Shown here piece by piece: positions 54,808 to 64,000 of a stretch of 64,000 nucleotides of DNA. Under the pieces are notes generated by a model. That model made no database searches and was not told the DNA's origin. It worked only from the letters and a program-made list of their open reading frames with translations. Source of the stretch: Stemphylium vesicarium. Lineage: Eukaryota > Ascomycota > Dothideomycetes > Pleosporales > Pleosporaceae. The first letter of the stretch is position 1, and each line of letters begins with the position of its first letter. The stretch spans positions 1-64,000 of the forward strand of contig QXCR01000149.1 of NCBI GenBank assembly GCA_004380135.1, given 5' to 3'. Both the position numbers and the translations under genes were made by a program.

Positions 54808-56955
54808 ATGCATTCGTTACGAGGATGGAATCTGTTGGTCTTGGGAATTGCGCTGCTGGGAAAGGTACATGGCGCGGCGTTGCCGATGCCCGCTATTACA
54901 CCAGCACCACTCCCAGACCGGATTGATGCACGATCGCTACAAAACAGGCAGGAACCCGATGCGTAAGATACACTCTTTCTCCTCACAAGTCTTTCAAGAT
55001 CTTCTCACTCTAACATCGAGAGCAGAATTGATGTCTTCAACGTGCTCATCACGGCACTACCACAGTCGCTACGTCAAATCGCTGCCACCAACATACCAGC
55101 CGTATCAAGCATATTGTGGGAAGAGTTCCTGGATGATAATAGACCGCAGTGGTTCAATGAGCTGCCGTATGATATCCAGAGCTATTTTATAGACGAGTTT
55201 GGACCCGCTACGGCTGCACCCCCAGAGACGGATGCTCTACCGACTGATGTCACTGCGTCGGTGACGGGGCTTCCGTCGGCCACGAGTCTATCACAAGCTT
55301 CAAATACTGGATCGTCGTTGCTGGAATCGATGTCTACCAGCGTCGTGGGATCTTCTACGGTGCTGGAGTCTGAGAGCTCGAGTACACTATCTACACCGAC
55401 GGCGTCGTCGAGTAGGTTGTCTAGCGCGACATTGAGTTCGACATTTTCATCCGAGTCGTCTTCTGCGTCATTTCCTTCTTTATCTGCGAGCACCCTCTCG
55501 AAATCAAGTTCGTTGGCATCAAACTCGTCCCCGAGCTCAACGCCATCCGCGACCCCCAGCGCATCTGCGGATCCCGTAGCCCCCGCATCGAGCGAATCCG
55601 GCCTGACAAGGCGCGAAAAGATTGGCATCGGTGTCGGTGTACCCTTGGCCATTCTCGCCATTGCGGTACTTGCCTTCGGGTGCTGCTTCCTCCTGCGTCG
55701 AAAGCGCAGAAAGCATATCGAAGGTAGCCAGCCGCCCTCATCGCCCGGCTTCATCCCACGATTCTCATTCCAAGATCGTGGTTTAGGTGGAGATCATTAC
55801 GAGCACAGAGCGCCACTGAATCCACGTTCGCACCAGCAGAGCCGCTTCGTCGAGGACACGAACTGGGACGACGACGGCTATGATGCAGCGCCCATGTCGA
55901 CAGCGTATCAAGGCCACAGCATACCACCTGCAGCAGCACCGACGCCATCTCAAGCAAACGCACTAGCAATAGCAGGCACATCCGAATTGGAAGGAGAGAA
56001 TTCCATGCCTACGACTTCAACGCCAATGGCTATGCAAGACTCCCACACACCGATACTAGCCCCAGTCCTATACCACAGCCACTCGTCTAACCGCGCCCGC
56101 GGTCGCCGAACAAGCTACACAAGCCTGCACTCGGTGGCTGAAGTCACAGAACCCGACGAAGAGGCGAATGCCGAATCGCCCATCCTAGGCCGCCAGTACA
56201 ACCGCAACTCACCCCCGCGAACCAGCCCGCCTCGCAACAAGCCCAGCAAGAGCGTATCAAGCCTCGACATGCTGCCCGTCCCCGCCGTAGCAAGCATCAA
56301 GCGTAAACCCGTCCCCACCAGCGCCAGCCCCGTTCCGAATAGTCCCGCCGCAGCAGAAGCGTCACGCAGTCTACTTCGACCATCGCTTGCGCGTGGTGCG
56401 GCTGGTGGAGACTACAGCGGTGGAAGCAGTTCCTCCGGCCTCGCCGTGTCTAGTCTCTCCTCGTCATCGTATTCTGGCAAGGGTGGCAGCGGTAGATATT
56501 ACGCTTCGGATGAGGAGTCTGTCCCGATATCCCCGATTACAGCATCGCAGCCACATTCGCAGGCTCAACCACCATTTCAAGCGCAGACGCAGGGGCTGTA
56601 TGGACAACAACTGCCGCCACAGCAGCACCAGCAGAAAGAGGTGCAAAGACAGTCCACCAAACCCTTCGCAAACAACTACACCTATCTAGAAGACTACGGC
56701 CCGGAATACTACTCGCACGACGGATACCACGGCATCGATAACACGGCCTACGATCAGGACGATGAGTTGTACGGTGGACATAGAAGTTTCGATCGTTATT
56801 CTGAGGCTGGTGGGCAGCATGAGCGCAAGAGTAGTAGGACTGAGTGGCCGTTGAGAAATGTTTTGAATGGGAATAGTGGTGGTGGGAGTGGAAGAGGAAG
56901 AGGGCAGAGGAGGACGTTGAGTCCTATCTGGGATCGGGTTTATGAGAGGGTTTGA
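54808..56955 (+). CDS. Single-pass Ser/Thr-rich surface protein (Mid2/Wsc-like layout)
   Basis: Two exons (54808-54962, 55026-56955), 63-nt intron, phase 2, give 694 aa. A signal peptide (MHSLRGWNLLVLGIALLGKV) is followed by a short folded region (NVLITALPQSLRQIAATNIP). Next comes about 120 residues of Ser/Thr-rich sequence likely to be O-mannosylated, then a membrane segment near 250-275 (IGVGVPLAILAIAVLAFGCC) and a basic stop-transfer (RRKRRKH). The cytosolic tail of about 410 residues is Ser/Pro/Gln-rich and tyrosine-rich near its end. The layout matches fungal cell-wall stress sensors, but the Wsc domain and its cysteines are absent. Calling it a sensor is inference. Such proteins are common and poorly conserved in ascomycetes. 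Confidence 0.8.
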
Positions 56956-57071
56956 AGGTGATGATTGGTATGATGTGACCTTTTTCGTTTGTTGTATACA
57001 CGTTACGTTTGCATTTTTTCTGTTTTTTACCTTTTGGGTTTCTGGCATGATGGCATGGAAGCGGGCGTTTT

Positions 57072-57103
<32 letters not shown>

Positions 57104-57560
57104 GTTGATGATATCCACTCCTTGAGAGATTTTTCTACGCGATCAAAGATACACGAGCGCTGCAATGATGTCGGCGCATAAGATTTTGTCGGATATACCC
57201 TCCCTTTTTTTTTATCACGTACATGTACATAGTATGCTTGATGACCAGCATGGGTCAGCTATGACCCGACTCTCAGATATAGCAAATAAATCACAGAATA
57301 CTGCACACTCGGAAACTCCATTCAGAGATGCATGTGCGATAAATGTGCATAAAAGTGACTCGCTAAATCCTCTCTGAGTAATCTACAAGGCTCCGTCCCC
57401 TCGTCCACCCTTTGCATGTACAGTCAACGCCTCTCGGCTCAGGCGCAAAATGATCGACGTGGATCTTCGTGTATCCGCGCCGTGGCTGTGACAGTCAAAT
57501 GTCACGGTCAAGATGATAGACAAGCGCATCGTCATAAACCCAAGCATCCAGACAGGCACC
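56956..57560. other. Convergent 3' flanks with microsatellite
   Basis: 600 bases between the converging surface-protein and VMA4 genes. Contains the TTTC repeat listed separately. No gene. Confidence 0.55.
57068..57103 (+). repeat. TTTC tetranucleotide microsatellite
   Basis: About eight perfect TTTC units in the 3' flank of the surface-protein gene, a likely length-variable locus. Confidence 0.85.
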
Positions 57561-58370
57561 TTAGTCGTGGAACTTTCTGTTCTCGTTCTCGCCGAAAAGG
57601 GTGACCCTGATGGAGGGCAGGGCCTGGGACTCGAGTAGCTTCAATCGTTCTTGGAAGGTGTTGTTGATGTCGATCTTGCCGTTTGTGCCGACAACGATGG
57701 CACCGCCGGCACTGTTCAGGTTAGCGAGGATACAATAAATGATGATGGAAATTCAACGTACGATCCCTCGGGTAGCGGGTCGCTCTCATCAATAGTGATG
57801 GCGACTTCCTTGCCCATGTTCTTCTTGTACTCAGTCTGGGCCTCTTCGATGGCCTTCTTGGTAAGGTCGTAGTCGGCCTTGCGGACCTTGACCTGCAGCT
57901 TGTCCTCGTTCAGGGCATATGCGCCCTCGACAATCAGGCTCTTCATGATGGTCTGATACTTCTTCTTGTCCTTGGATACGTCGGCCAGCTTCTTCTCGGC
58001 CTCCTCGAACAGGCGGTTGAGCAGCTCCTGGCGGGCGGAGAGGATGCGTAATCGGCTCTTGTTAGAGACGGTGGAGCGAGTGATTTGCTGCGACATGCTG
58101 GCTTGCTTGAACTTCTTTTCGTACGAGGCGTCGATGGAGGCCTGCTCCTGGCGCACCAGCTTGGACTTTTCAATGGCAAACTCCTCGTCGGCCTTGAGGC
58201 GGATCTCGTTGGCCTTTTCCATGGCTTCCTGGCGGATAAAGGCTGTCATCTTCTTCAGCTCGCCGGCGACCTGCCATGGTTCGGTGTGTTAGCTGGGGGG
58301 ACTGGTGTTGACGTAGTTAGGTGGTGGGGAGCTCTACCTGGTCGTCGGAGAGGGCGTGGACTTGCGACAT
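57561..58370 (-). CDS. VMA4: V-type proton ATPase subunit E
   Basis: Three exons (58370-58338, 58270-57762, 57711-57561), introns of 67 and 50 nt, give 230 aa, the usual length for this subunit. Exon 1 encodes only MSQVHALSDDQ; exon 2 starts VAGELKKMTAFIRQEAMEKA. The N-terminal half is the long charged helix of the peripheral stalk. The last splice restores PLPEGSAGGAIVVGTNGKID, followed by INNTFQERLKLLESQALPSI and the end GENENRKFHD. Subunit E pairs with subunit G to form stator stalks joining V1 and Vo at the vacuolar membrane. Divergent from the NIPA-type gene, with a 630-base promoter region between them. Confidence 0.94.
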
Positions 58371-59000
58371 GGCGGCGGTAGTGTCTGGGGATCCTCGGTG
58401 TGACTGAAGGGGATATACGGAGGATATGCGGCGGTGCGGCGGTCGAGGGTGGTGTGGACTGTGGGCAGTGACGGAGCTTAGCTTGGAGGTTGATGTTCAC
58501 GCACCTGGGCAGCTCTCGAGCAGGGAGCACCGATTGGCGATAGCCCCCAGATGCTGCCCGCGATTCCACCTAGCCACAGCTACCCCGACGGCAGTTCCAC
58601 ACTTGGACCTTGGCGCGTCTTTGCGCCTAGGTGGATGCGGGCGGGCGCGCATTCGAATCAGCAGTCTTACACTTGAGTTTCTTTTTTATTCTTTGCATCG
58701 AGCCCCAAGTCGCATGCGAATGCGTTGATGTTCGGGCGCATCGCTCAAGCTTCCCTGCCAACTACATCATCAGTCGGCTGATCCCTGCCACGGCTGCCGG
58801 CTAGTCCTCCCCCCAACCCGTCTCGTGCACTTCACCGACTCGGCGGCGGCGGCGTGACGTTTCGCTACTCCCGCCAACACCTCTCTGCAACCACCCGTCT
58901 ATACACGATCCCGCTGTCCATCTACCCCCACACGCACAGCATGCATCCCGCCCCCAGGTAGCCATAGGCCCAGTCCACCGACCACGGCCAAGGAAGAAAC
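58371..59000. other. Bidirectional promoter of VMA4 and the NIPA-type gene
   Basis: 630 bases. Contains a GGCGGCGGCGGCGTGACGTTTC element near 58841-58862 with a half CRE (TGACGT) and CGG repeats. No gene. Confidence 0.5.
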
Positions 59001-60890
59001 ATGGTGGAAATGTCGCCAGGCGCGAGCGTTGCTGTGAGTCGACGACAAGTCTTCAAGCCTAGCCAAGGGAATGCAGTGCTGATAATACATGTCCCTACAG
59101 CTGGGAGTAATGGTCGGCCTCGCCTCGACCAGCATCCAGAGCGTCGGCCTCACCCTGCAGCGCAAGTCGCATCTCCTGGAGGAAGAAAAGGACGACGACG
59201 ACGAGAGACGACCACCCTATAAGCGGCGGAGATGGCAGGTACGAACAAGAAAAAACAAAAGGCCTCGCTGCGCGTCACGAGCGATTGCTGATGTGAACAG
59301 CTGGGCATGCTCATGTTCGTCGTGGCAAATATTGTTGGCAGCACCATCCAAATCACGACCCTCCCCCTCCCTGTCCTATCCACCCTCCAGGCGTCCGGCC
59401 TCGTCTTCAACTCGATATGCGCCTCCATCATCCTGAGCGAGCCCTTTACGCGATACTCGTTCATTGGCACCCTGCTGGTCGCCATCGGCGCATTATTGAT
59501 AGCCCTCTTTGGCGCCATCGCCGAGCCATCGCATAACCTGGATCAGCTGCTGGTATTGCTGGGCCGAAACAACTTTCTGATATGGATGAGCCTGACGGGT
59601 TTTGTCGTTGTCTTGCTCATCGTCGCAACCTGGCTCCTCAAGCGCATGTACCCGCGCACTACCCCTCGACTACGCCTGATACGGGGAATGTTCTTTGGAT
59701 GCGTCAGTGGTATACTCTCAGCGCATTCACTCCTCATCGCCAAAAGCGCCGTTGAGCTTCTAGTCCGGACAATCGTGGATCGCCACAACGAATTCAACCG
59801 CTGGCAGTCGTGGATGATTCTGATTGGATTGGTCGTGTTCGCCCTGACGCAACTCTACTACATGCACCGTGGATTGAAGCTATGCAGTACGAGCGTCCTC
59901 TATCCGTTGGTCTTTTGTGTGTACAACATCATTGCCATTATTGATGGCTTAATCTACTTCAACCAGGGCGATAGACTGTCGAGCCTTCATGCGGGACTCA
60001 TCGCGCTCGGAACCGTCGTTCTTCTTGCAGGAGTTGTCTGCCTGAGCTGGCGTCTCGAAGACAACGAGGAGGAACCGACGTCGCCAGTAGCAAGCAAGGA
60101 TATAGGCAGGGTGCAGATGCCTCAGAATGCACTTCAGCCCGGCCTTGGAATACATCATAGCCACAGCCAAGACGAATCTATATCACCATTGGATAATGAC
60201 GAGGAGGCCCAAGGCGAAGGATACATTCGGAACCCCGTCGACGAGCGAACCCCATTATTAGCTCGGACCTCAGCTGGTCCTGCTTCGACTCTACCCAACG
60301 CGAAGAAGCGCCTTTCATTGGATACTGGAAGACCAAAGAGCCCGCAGACGAATACGTACTCGCGCAAGCATCCGAGAAGACGACGACTGACCATTTCCGA
60401 GGAAACAAACGAAATCTGGGATGAGCTCAATGACCGAGAAACGCTGCCATCACCCGCAGTCCGATCTGTAGATTTGGAACGACGGCCCAGATCAGGCACC
60501 TTGCCTCCACGGAGAAACAATGCACAATCTGCCTGGCTCAATCAGATGCGTCGGCGGTCATGGTTCGAAGGCTTCGGCCGCCAAAGCAGGAACGTATCGC
60601 AAGGAAAGAAGCCCATGGATGCCTCCTCCTCATCATTGTTCCAACACCCCGATCCCGACGATGACGATACCTCTGATGCAGACAACGACGACACAATGCG
60701 TAGAAGTGGCATCTGGGGTTACGGCTCTGGAACTTTGGGATACGGATCCGGCAGCAAAAGCCAAGATGCGCTAAGTGATTGGTTCAGACTAAAATGGCTG
60801 CGCAAGAGATGGCGAGAAGAAGACGGAGAAGAACAAGAGCAAGAGCAAGAACAAGAACAAGAACAAGATGATCAAGAACGAGAATCATGA
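59001..60890 (+). CDS. NIPA-type magnesium transporter (DUF803)
   Basis: Three exons (59001-59033, 59101-59238, 59301-60890), all phase 0, give 586 aa. Exon 1 holds only 11 codons (MVEMSPGASVA). The membrane part (residues about 10-340) matches NIPA/DUF803: ASTSIQSVGLTLQRKSH, FVVANIVGSTIQITTLPLP, SEPFTRYSFIGTLLVAIGAL, SGILSAHSLLIAKSAVELL, LKLCSTSVLYPLVFCVYNI and GLIALGTVVLLAGVVCLSW. Loop one carries an acidic-basic patch (EKDDDDERRPPYKRRR) just before exon 3. The C-terminal 240 residues are cytosolic and disordered, ending in a Glu/Gln repeat. Animal NIPA proteins move magnesium; ion choice here is by analogy. Confidence 0.88.
60834..60872 (+). repeat. Coding GAACAA-type repeat
   Basis: Near-perfect GARCAA hexamers at the end of the NIPA-type gene, encoding alternating Glu-Gln (EQEQEQ). 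A likely length-variable tail. Confidence 0.75.
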
Positions 60891-60968
60891 TATCGCTTTT
60901 TCTCTTTTTTTTGCATATACACCCCCAGTTTGAATATACCAATTGAATTTAATACCTCTCTCCTGTAT

Positions 60969-61407
60969 CTACGCCCCATCCTTCTTCCTCTGCCCAACAA
61001 AGAAACCCAAACCAAAATCGTCCGTCTTGAAGGTAATCTTACTCCCCTTGGGGAAGAAGAACACATCGCCTTTTTCCGCCTTGACTTCCTTGCCCGTCTC
61101 GTCGCTGATATAAAAGTGGCCGTCGACAATAATCTTAATCTCGTCGTACGTGTACGTGTACACGAGCGGTGTTCCCTTTTCCAGGCGGTAGAAGCCACCG
61201 CTGATGGGCTTGTCGGGGTCTGTGGATTCGCTGGGGATGGGGTTAGTAGACGGACGGACGGACGGACGGACGGAAGGACGAAGGGGAGCATAGAAGGGAA
61301 GGGGGAGCATACGATGATACTACATCTCCGAGGTAAGCATTTTCATTCGCAATCAGCGGGGGTTTAAAGGTCGTTTGCGCCTTTTCGAAATATTGCATCG
61401 CTGGCAT
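60969..61407 (-). CDS. Small cupin-domain protein (EutQ-like)
   Basis: Two exons (61407-61313 and 61230-60969) with an 82-nt intron, phase 2, give 118 aa. The start MPAMQYFEKAQTTFKPPLIA and junction GDVVSSESTDPDKPISGGFY are consistent. The body is a single cupin barrel (LVYTYTYDEIKIIVDGHFYI, AEKGDVFFFPKGSKITFKTD) resembling ethanolamine-utilisation EutQ-type cupins. The usual metal-binding histidines of cupin motif 1 are not present, apart from the His in DGHF, so metal binding is doubtful. The intron contains a CGGA microsatellite. The NIPA-type gene ends only about 80 bases away in convergent orientation. Confidence 0.82.
61249..61275 (+). repeat. CGGA microsatellite inside the cupin-gene intron
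   Basis: Six to seven CGGA units (CCGT/GTCC on the coding strand) within the 82-nt intron. Length change here would alter intron size directly. Confidence 0.85.
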
Positions 61408-62294
61408 TGTTATTTTCTTCTTCTTTTGATTTCCCTTCTTCGCGGCGTTGTGGGTATTCTGTCTCGTAAAAAGAACAATTGATCGTATTTCTCTTCTGTC
61501 CGCTAATAATGTGTGAGTCGAGGAAGAAAAAAGCAACAAGATGACAAATATACACCCAGACAAATTACACAGGACAGAACGCGAGGTTTATATACTCACC
61601 CACACAGACACCCACTCACCGCCAAGCCCCCAGAGCTCCCATAATCCCTTCCACTCTGCAGTACGTATACCGGTATATCGGTGATCAAAACGCAACCTCC
61701 CCCTCCCCCTTCTTCCTAACCAACCACACTCCTCAGATGCCGTAGTTCTGTGGGACCGCTTAGGATTCTGGGACTTGAATACCGTATACGGCAACCTTGG
61801 CATTGCTAAGCTTTCCCTTTCTCTTACCCTTTCCACTCCAACTATCAGTCCCACCATACGCGTAGTCAGCCTGCACGGCATGCGAGATAGGGTCCCGAAG
61901 CGTTCAAAGACCATAGAGAGAGAGATTCGCGCGTTAGGTGTGGGGTTTATACTATGTATGGTGGGGTCAAAATGAAGGGTCCTGGTTCTGATTGGCTCTT
62001 GGGAAAGCATTACCGCATGTAGATGGCGGTGGAGATGGATGGGGACTGGGGGGCATTTAGTCTAGGGTCTAAGTCACGGGGGATGGTATATCGTGGACCG
62101 CCGAGGAAAGAACCGAGAATGGAGGTGTGGGCCATCTTGGACGCTGACTTTCTCTTTTCACATGTCAGGCTGTAAGCTCACCTTCAAGAACAAGCAGAGT
62201 TTCAAGTAGCAAAAGTTCATGAATGCTGTTCTACTATCATTATATCCTTAGACACGACTGGTTGAATATTTGACCATCACAGTACCGCTGACAA
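61408..62294. other. Intergenic region between cupin and small-protein genes
   Basis: 890 bases, no supportable gene. A minus-strand frame at 61588-62010 starts without family features. The stretch includes C-rich tracts and CTTTCTCTTACC-like pyrimidine runs. Confidence 0.5.
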
Positions 62295-62648
62295 CTATTT
62301 GTTCAGCTCCTCAGCCCTCTTCTTGAGCTCTTCCTTGCTCGCAGCCTCGGGCATGTTCTCTGCCACGACAGGTCCCTACGGGTCCGTTAGCAACTGTTCC
62401 ATTCACCATTTTATGTGCCATCGTACCGGGTTGGCCTTGTGAGCCTGAGCATGTGATGCCTGGTTGGTAGTGTCATGGTGCTGGTGGTCAGAGGCGGTAG
62501 AGTCGGACGAGTCCTTTGCGATGCGGTCGGTCAAGGCTGGAACCACTACGTCAGCTATACTACAGACACGTACATGAACCAAGGTGTGGTCTTTGGGATC
62601 GGTAAACTTACAACCAGCAGGGGTCTGTTCAACTGGATGGTCCGGCAT
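62295..62648 (-). CDS. Small hydrophilic protein with two introns
   Basis: Three small exons (62648-62612, 62536-62427, 62375-62295) give 75 aa. Introns are 75 and 51 nt. For intron 1 I used the strong donor GTAAGT, giving TPAGSLTDRIAKDSSDS; a weaker GTTGTA four bases upstream is out of phase with it. The product starts MPDHPVEQTPAG, has a His/Asp/Ala-rich middle (ASDHQHHDTTNQASHAQAHK) and ends in a helix ENMPEAASKEELKKRAEELN. I do not recognise a named family; small fungal proteins with this character exist. It has no membrane segment or signal peptide. Its start codon lies inside the last codons of the next gene on the same strand. Confidence 0.72.
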
Positions 62649-62892
62649 TTTGTTTAGAGTCTGAGGTCTCGGGTTGTTTTTTGCTGTTTCTTTCGATGGC
62701 TTCGTGGTCGCCGAGGGATAGGAACTCTCGACAGTATGCGTCTACTTTGCCTTCGAGGGTCTTTGGGTCCTTTACGTCAAGCTTCTTGACGTCGTTTGCA
62801 AGGGATGTTGTTTCGGTGTTGGTGTTGTGGGACTGACTAAGGAACTCGGAGATGATGGAGAGGCGGTCTTGCTGGTCGGAAGGGGAGGCCAT
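62629..62892 (-). CDS. Small helical protein overlapping the downstream gene
   Basis: Single exon, 87 aa, with no family I can name. It is predicted helical and charged (QQDRLSIISEFLSQSHNTN, LANDVKKLDVKDPKTLEGKV) with a disordered tail ending KQNAGPSS. Its stop codon lies 19 bases past the start of the next gene (62648), so the two frames overlap on the same strand. Either the ORFs share one transcript, or the promoter of the shorter gene sits inside this coding sequence, or one of the two starts is wrong. Composition looks coding rather than random, but evidence is modest. Confidence 0.6.
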   Translation of the reverse strand: MASPSDQQDRLSIISEFLSQSHNTNTETTSLANDVKKLDVKDPKTLEGKVDAYCREFLSLGDHEAIERNSKKQPETSDSKQNAGPSS

Positions 62893-63590
62893 GTTGAGCG
62901 GTTATGTAGGGCAAGGACGCGTAGTGGATGCGGGCGTGATCGGTGACGTAGGTGAGAGATGGCGGGGCAGGTGCTCGTTGAGGAAGCTGGAGTGCCATGT
63001 TGATTTGGGTTAGTGCGGGGTAGAAACAGGTCTACGAGTCTGGACGTCTTGGAGCCAGCCTTCGAAAAATAATATTTACAAGGCTTGGTTTCTTCTCCGC
63101 TAAGCAGGCTTTTCGGGCGGTGTTTACTCTGGCGACTTCCCAGTGTCCCAATTCTGCGATATTTCCGGGTCTTCAATATCCTCCAGCGCATTCAATATAG
63201 CCTGTTGCAAGGTTCCGGCCATGAAGGCAGTGACCATTTTGGACACAAATCTGTGGCCTTAGATTAATCCAGGTGTGAGAAGGTCAATTGTAATGACCCA
63301 CAAGAAAACAACGTAGATAAAGGTGATGATATTGAATTCGCCTCATCCAGGTCCGGGCTGCGTGAAGCCTTTACTGTTACTCAACGTTGAGGTCTTGCGC
63401 GAAGGGATGGGACACACGTACTGAAGAAGCAATCTCTAGCGCAATGGACAACAACAGCGGTATATGCCCAAACGACTGCTTTTACAGCAGCACTTCCTTT
63501 GATTTGGCTCGTCTTCAATATCCAACGCAATCCACCTGCTTTAGCAACGTGCGTCAAGTAAGATAATAAGAATTGCGACTCGAAGGTTCC
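62893..63590. other. Region between the small genes and the right-edge exon
   Basis: About 700 bases. The minus strand has a plausible coding fragment at roughly 63420-63540 (GLRWILKTSQIKGSAAVKAV, then VWAYTAVVVHCARDCFF) that may belong to the membrane protein at 63591-63827. I cannot join the two in frame with a GT-AG intron. Confidence 0.4.
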
Positions 63591-63827
63591 TCACCCTACG
63601 TACGCATTGGGCACTTGATTTTTGTCTGACCATGCTTGCTCGCAGTACCGAGTATCGATGGCAACCCATGGTGCAAAAGGCTTGAAAAAGGGTGTGTGCC
63701 ATTTACCACCGGGCAAACTGTGCGGGCGGAGAGCTACGAATGCAGACTCATAGTATATCCAAAGGATGTTCAAGATGCACCACACCACGAACCAGGTTGC
63801 AGGGTTGTGTGTATACTTCAAAGTCAT
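63591..63827 (-). CDS. Membrane-protein exon, gene model incomplete
   Basis: An ATG at 63827 opens a 78-codon frame: MTLKYTHNPATWFVVWCILN, a membrane segment WFVVWCILNILWIYYESAFV, then HSLPGGKWHTPFFKPFAPWV and DTRYCEQAWSDKNQVPNAYV. It looks like the first exon of a polytopic fungal membrane protein. A donor at NAY|GTAGGG is possible, and a hydrophobic fragment follows about 60 bases downstream. However, the donor is phase 0 and the fragment needs phase 1, so no clean splice exists. The gene may be truncated, mutated or mis-modelled by me. No function can be proposed. Confidence 0.5.
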   Translation of the reverse strand: MTLKYTHNPATWFVVWCILNILWIYYESAFVALRPHSLPGGKWHTPFFKPFAPWVAIDTRYCEQAWSDKNQVPNAYVG

Positions 63828-64000
63828 GATGAAGAGGGAAATAGAACAAGCTTGGCCTGGCGGTTCAGATGCTACTCTTTCTCCATATACTTATAGCCGT
63901 ATAACGGGCGTGGTTTTGCCATCGTCTGCCGTTCTTGCCGAGTGGTGGCCTTGTTTCCCTCATGTCACGATAGTTCACAAGCAGTCTATTGTGCCATTTT

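Noticed and set aside
62772..63191. 139-codon minus-strand frame upstream of the small helical protein
   Set aside because: Overlaps the better-supported 87-codon gene in another frame and is Ser/Thr/Pro/Arg-rich like non-coding leader.
1..64000. Mobile elements, CRISPR arrays, viral insertions
   Set aside because: No transposase, reverse transcriptase, long inverted or direct repeats, or spaced repeat array could be seen; only short microsatellites and G runs.

Overview
The window looks like a chromosome segment of a filamentous ascomycete (Pezizomycotina, most likely a dothideomycete such as Pleosporales; the class is inference). The evidence is frequent short GT-AG introns (about 47-60 nt) with CTAAC/CTGAC-type branch sites, pyrimidine-rich leaders, an intron-containing tRNA, and fungal families such as DUF3824, Mpv17/SYM1, ARG8, SHB17 and PHO80-type cyclin. 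I support 23 protein-coding genes, one decayed or rearranged tyrosinase gene, one tRNA and several simple repeats. Exon borders were set by reading frame, splice signals and family alignment from memory; no search was run.

Left third (1-24,000). A DUF3824 protein and a phosphatidylinositol-phosphate-kinase-like protein lie on the minus strand. A pathogen-related/SnoaL-like protein follows on plus. About 4 kb without recognisable genes then leads to a PHO80-type cyclin with a long pyrimidine-rich leader. Next come sedoheptulose-1,7-bisphosphatase (SHB17 type), a six-zinc-finger protein with a catalytically degenerate exonuclease domain, an Mpv17/PMP22 membrane protein and a membrane-anchored GH16 glucanase.

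Middle (24,000-43,000). A D-threonine-aldolase/D-serine-dehydratase-like enzyme, an orphan protein, tRNA-Met(CAT), mitochondrial acetylornithine aminotransferase (ARG8), an SNF2-family ATPase, a secreted EEP phosphatase/nuclease fused to a jacalin-like domain, a hotdog thioesterase, a tyrosinase gene missing an internal block, a membrane-anchored histidine acid phosphatase and an FMN-dependent hydroxy-acid dehydrogenase. The last two are divergent and share a 0.5 kb promoter region.

Right third (43,000-64,000). A WD40 scaffold of the MABP1/WDR62 type with a GC-AG intron, a monocarboxylate-type MFS transporter, a large mitochondrial AAA ATPase, a Ser/Thr-rich single-pass surface protein, V-ATPase subunit E, a NIPA-type Mg transporter, a small cupin, two tiny same-strand genes that overlap, and a membrane-protein exon near the right edge.

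This is mostly ordinary core genome rather than a biosynthetic cluster or mobile island; I saw no transposon, CRISPR array or virus-like gene. The best leads are the pseudo-exonuclease, the deleted tyrosinase, the EEP-jacalin fusion, the overlapping mini-gene pair and the G-run-bearing region upstream of the cyclin.
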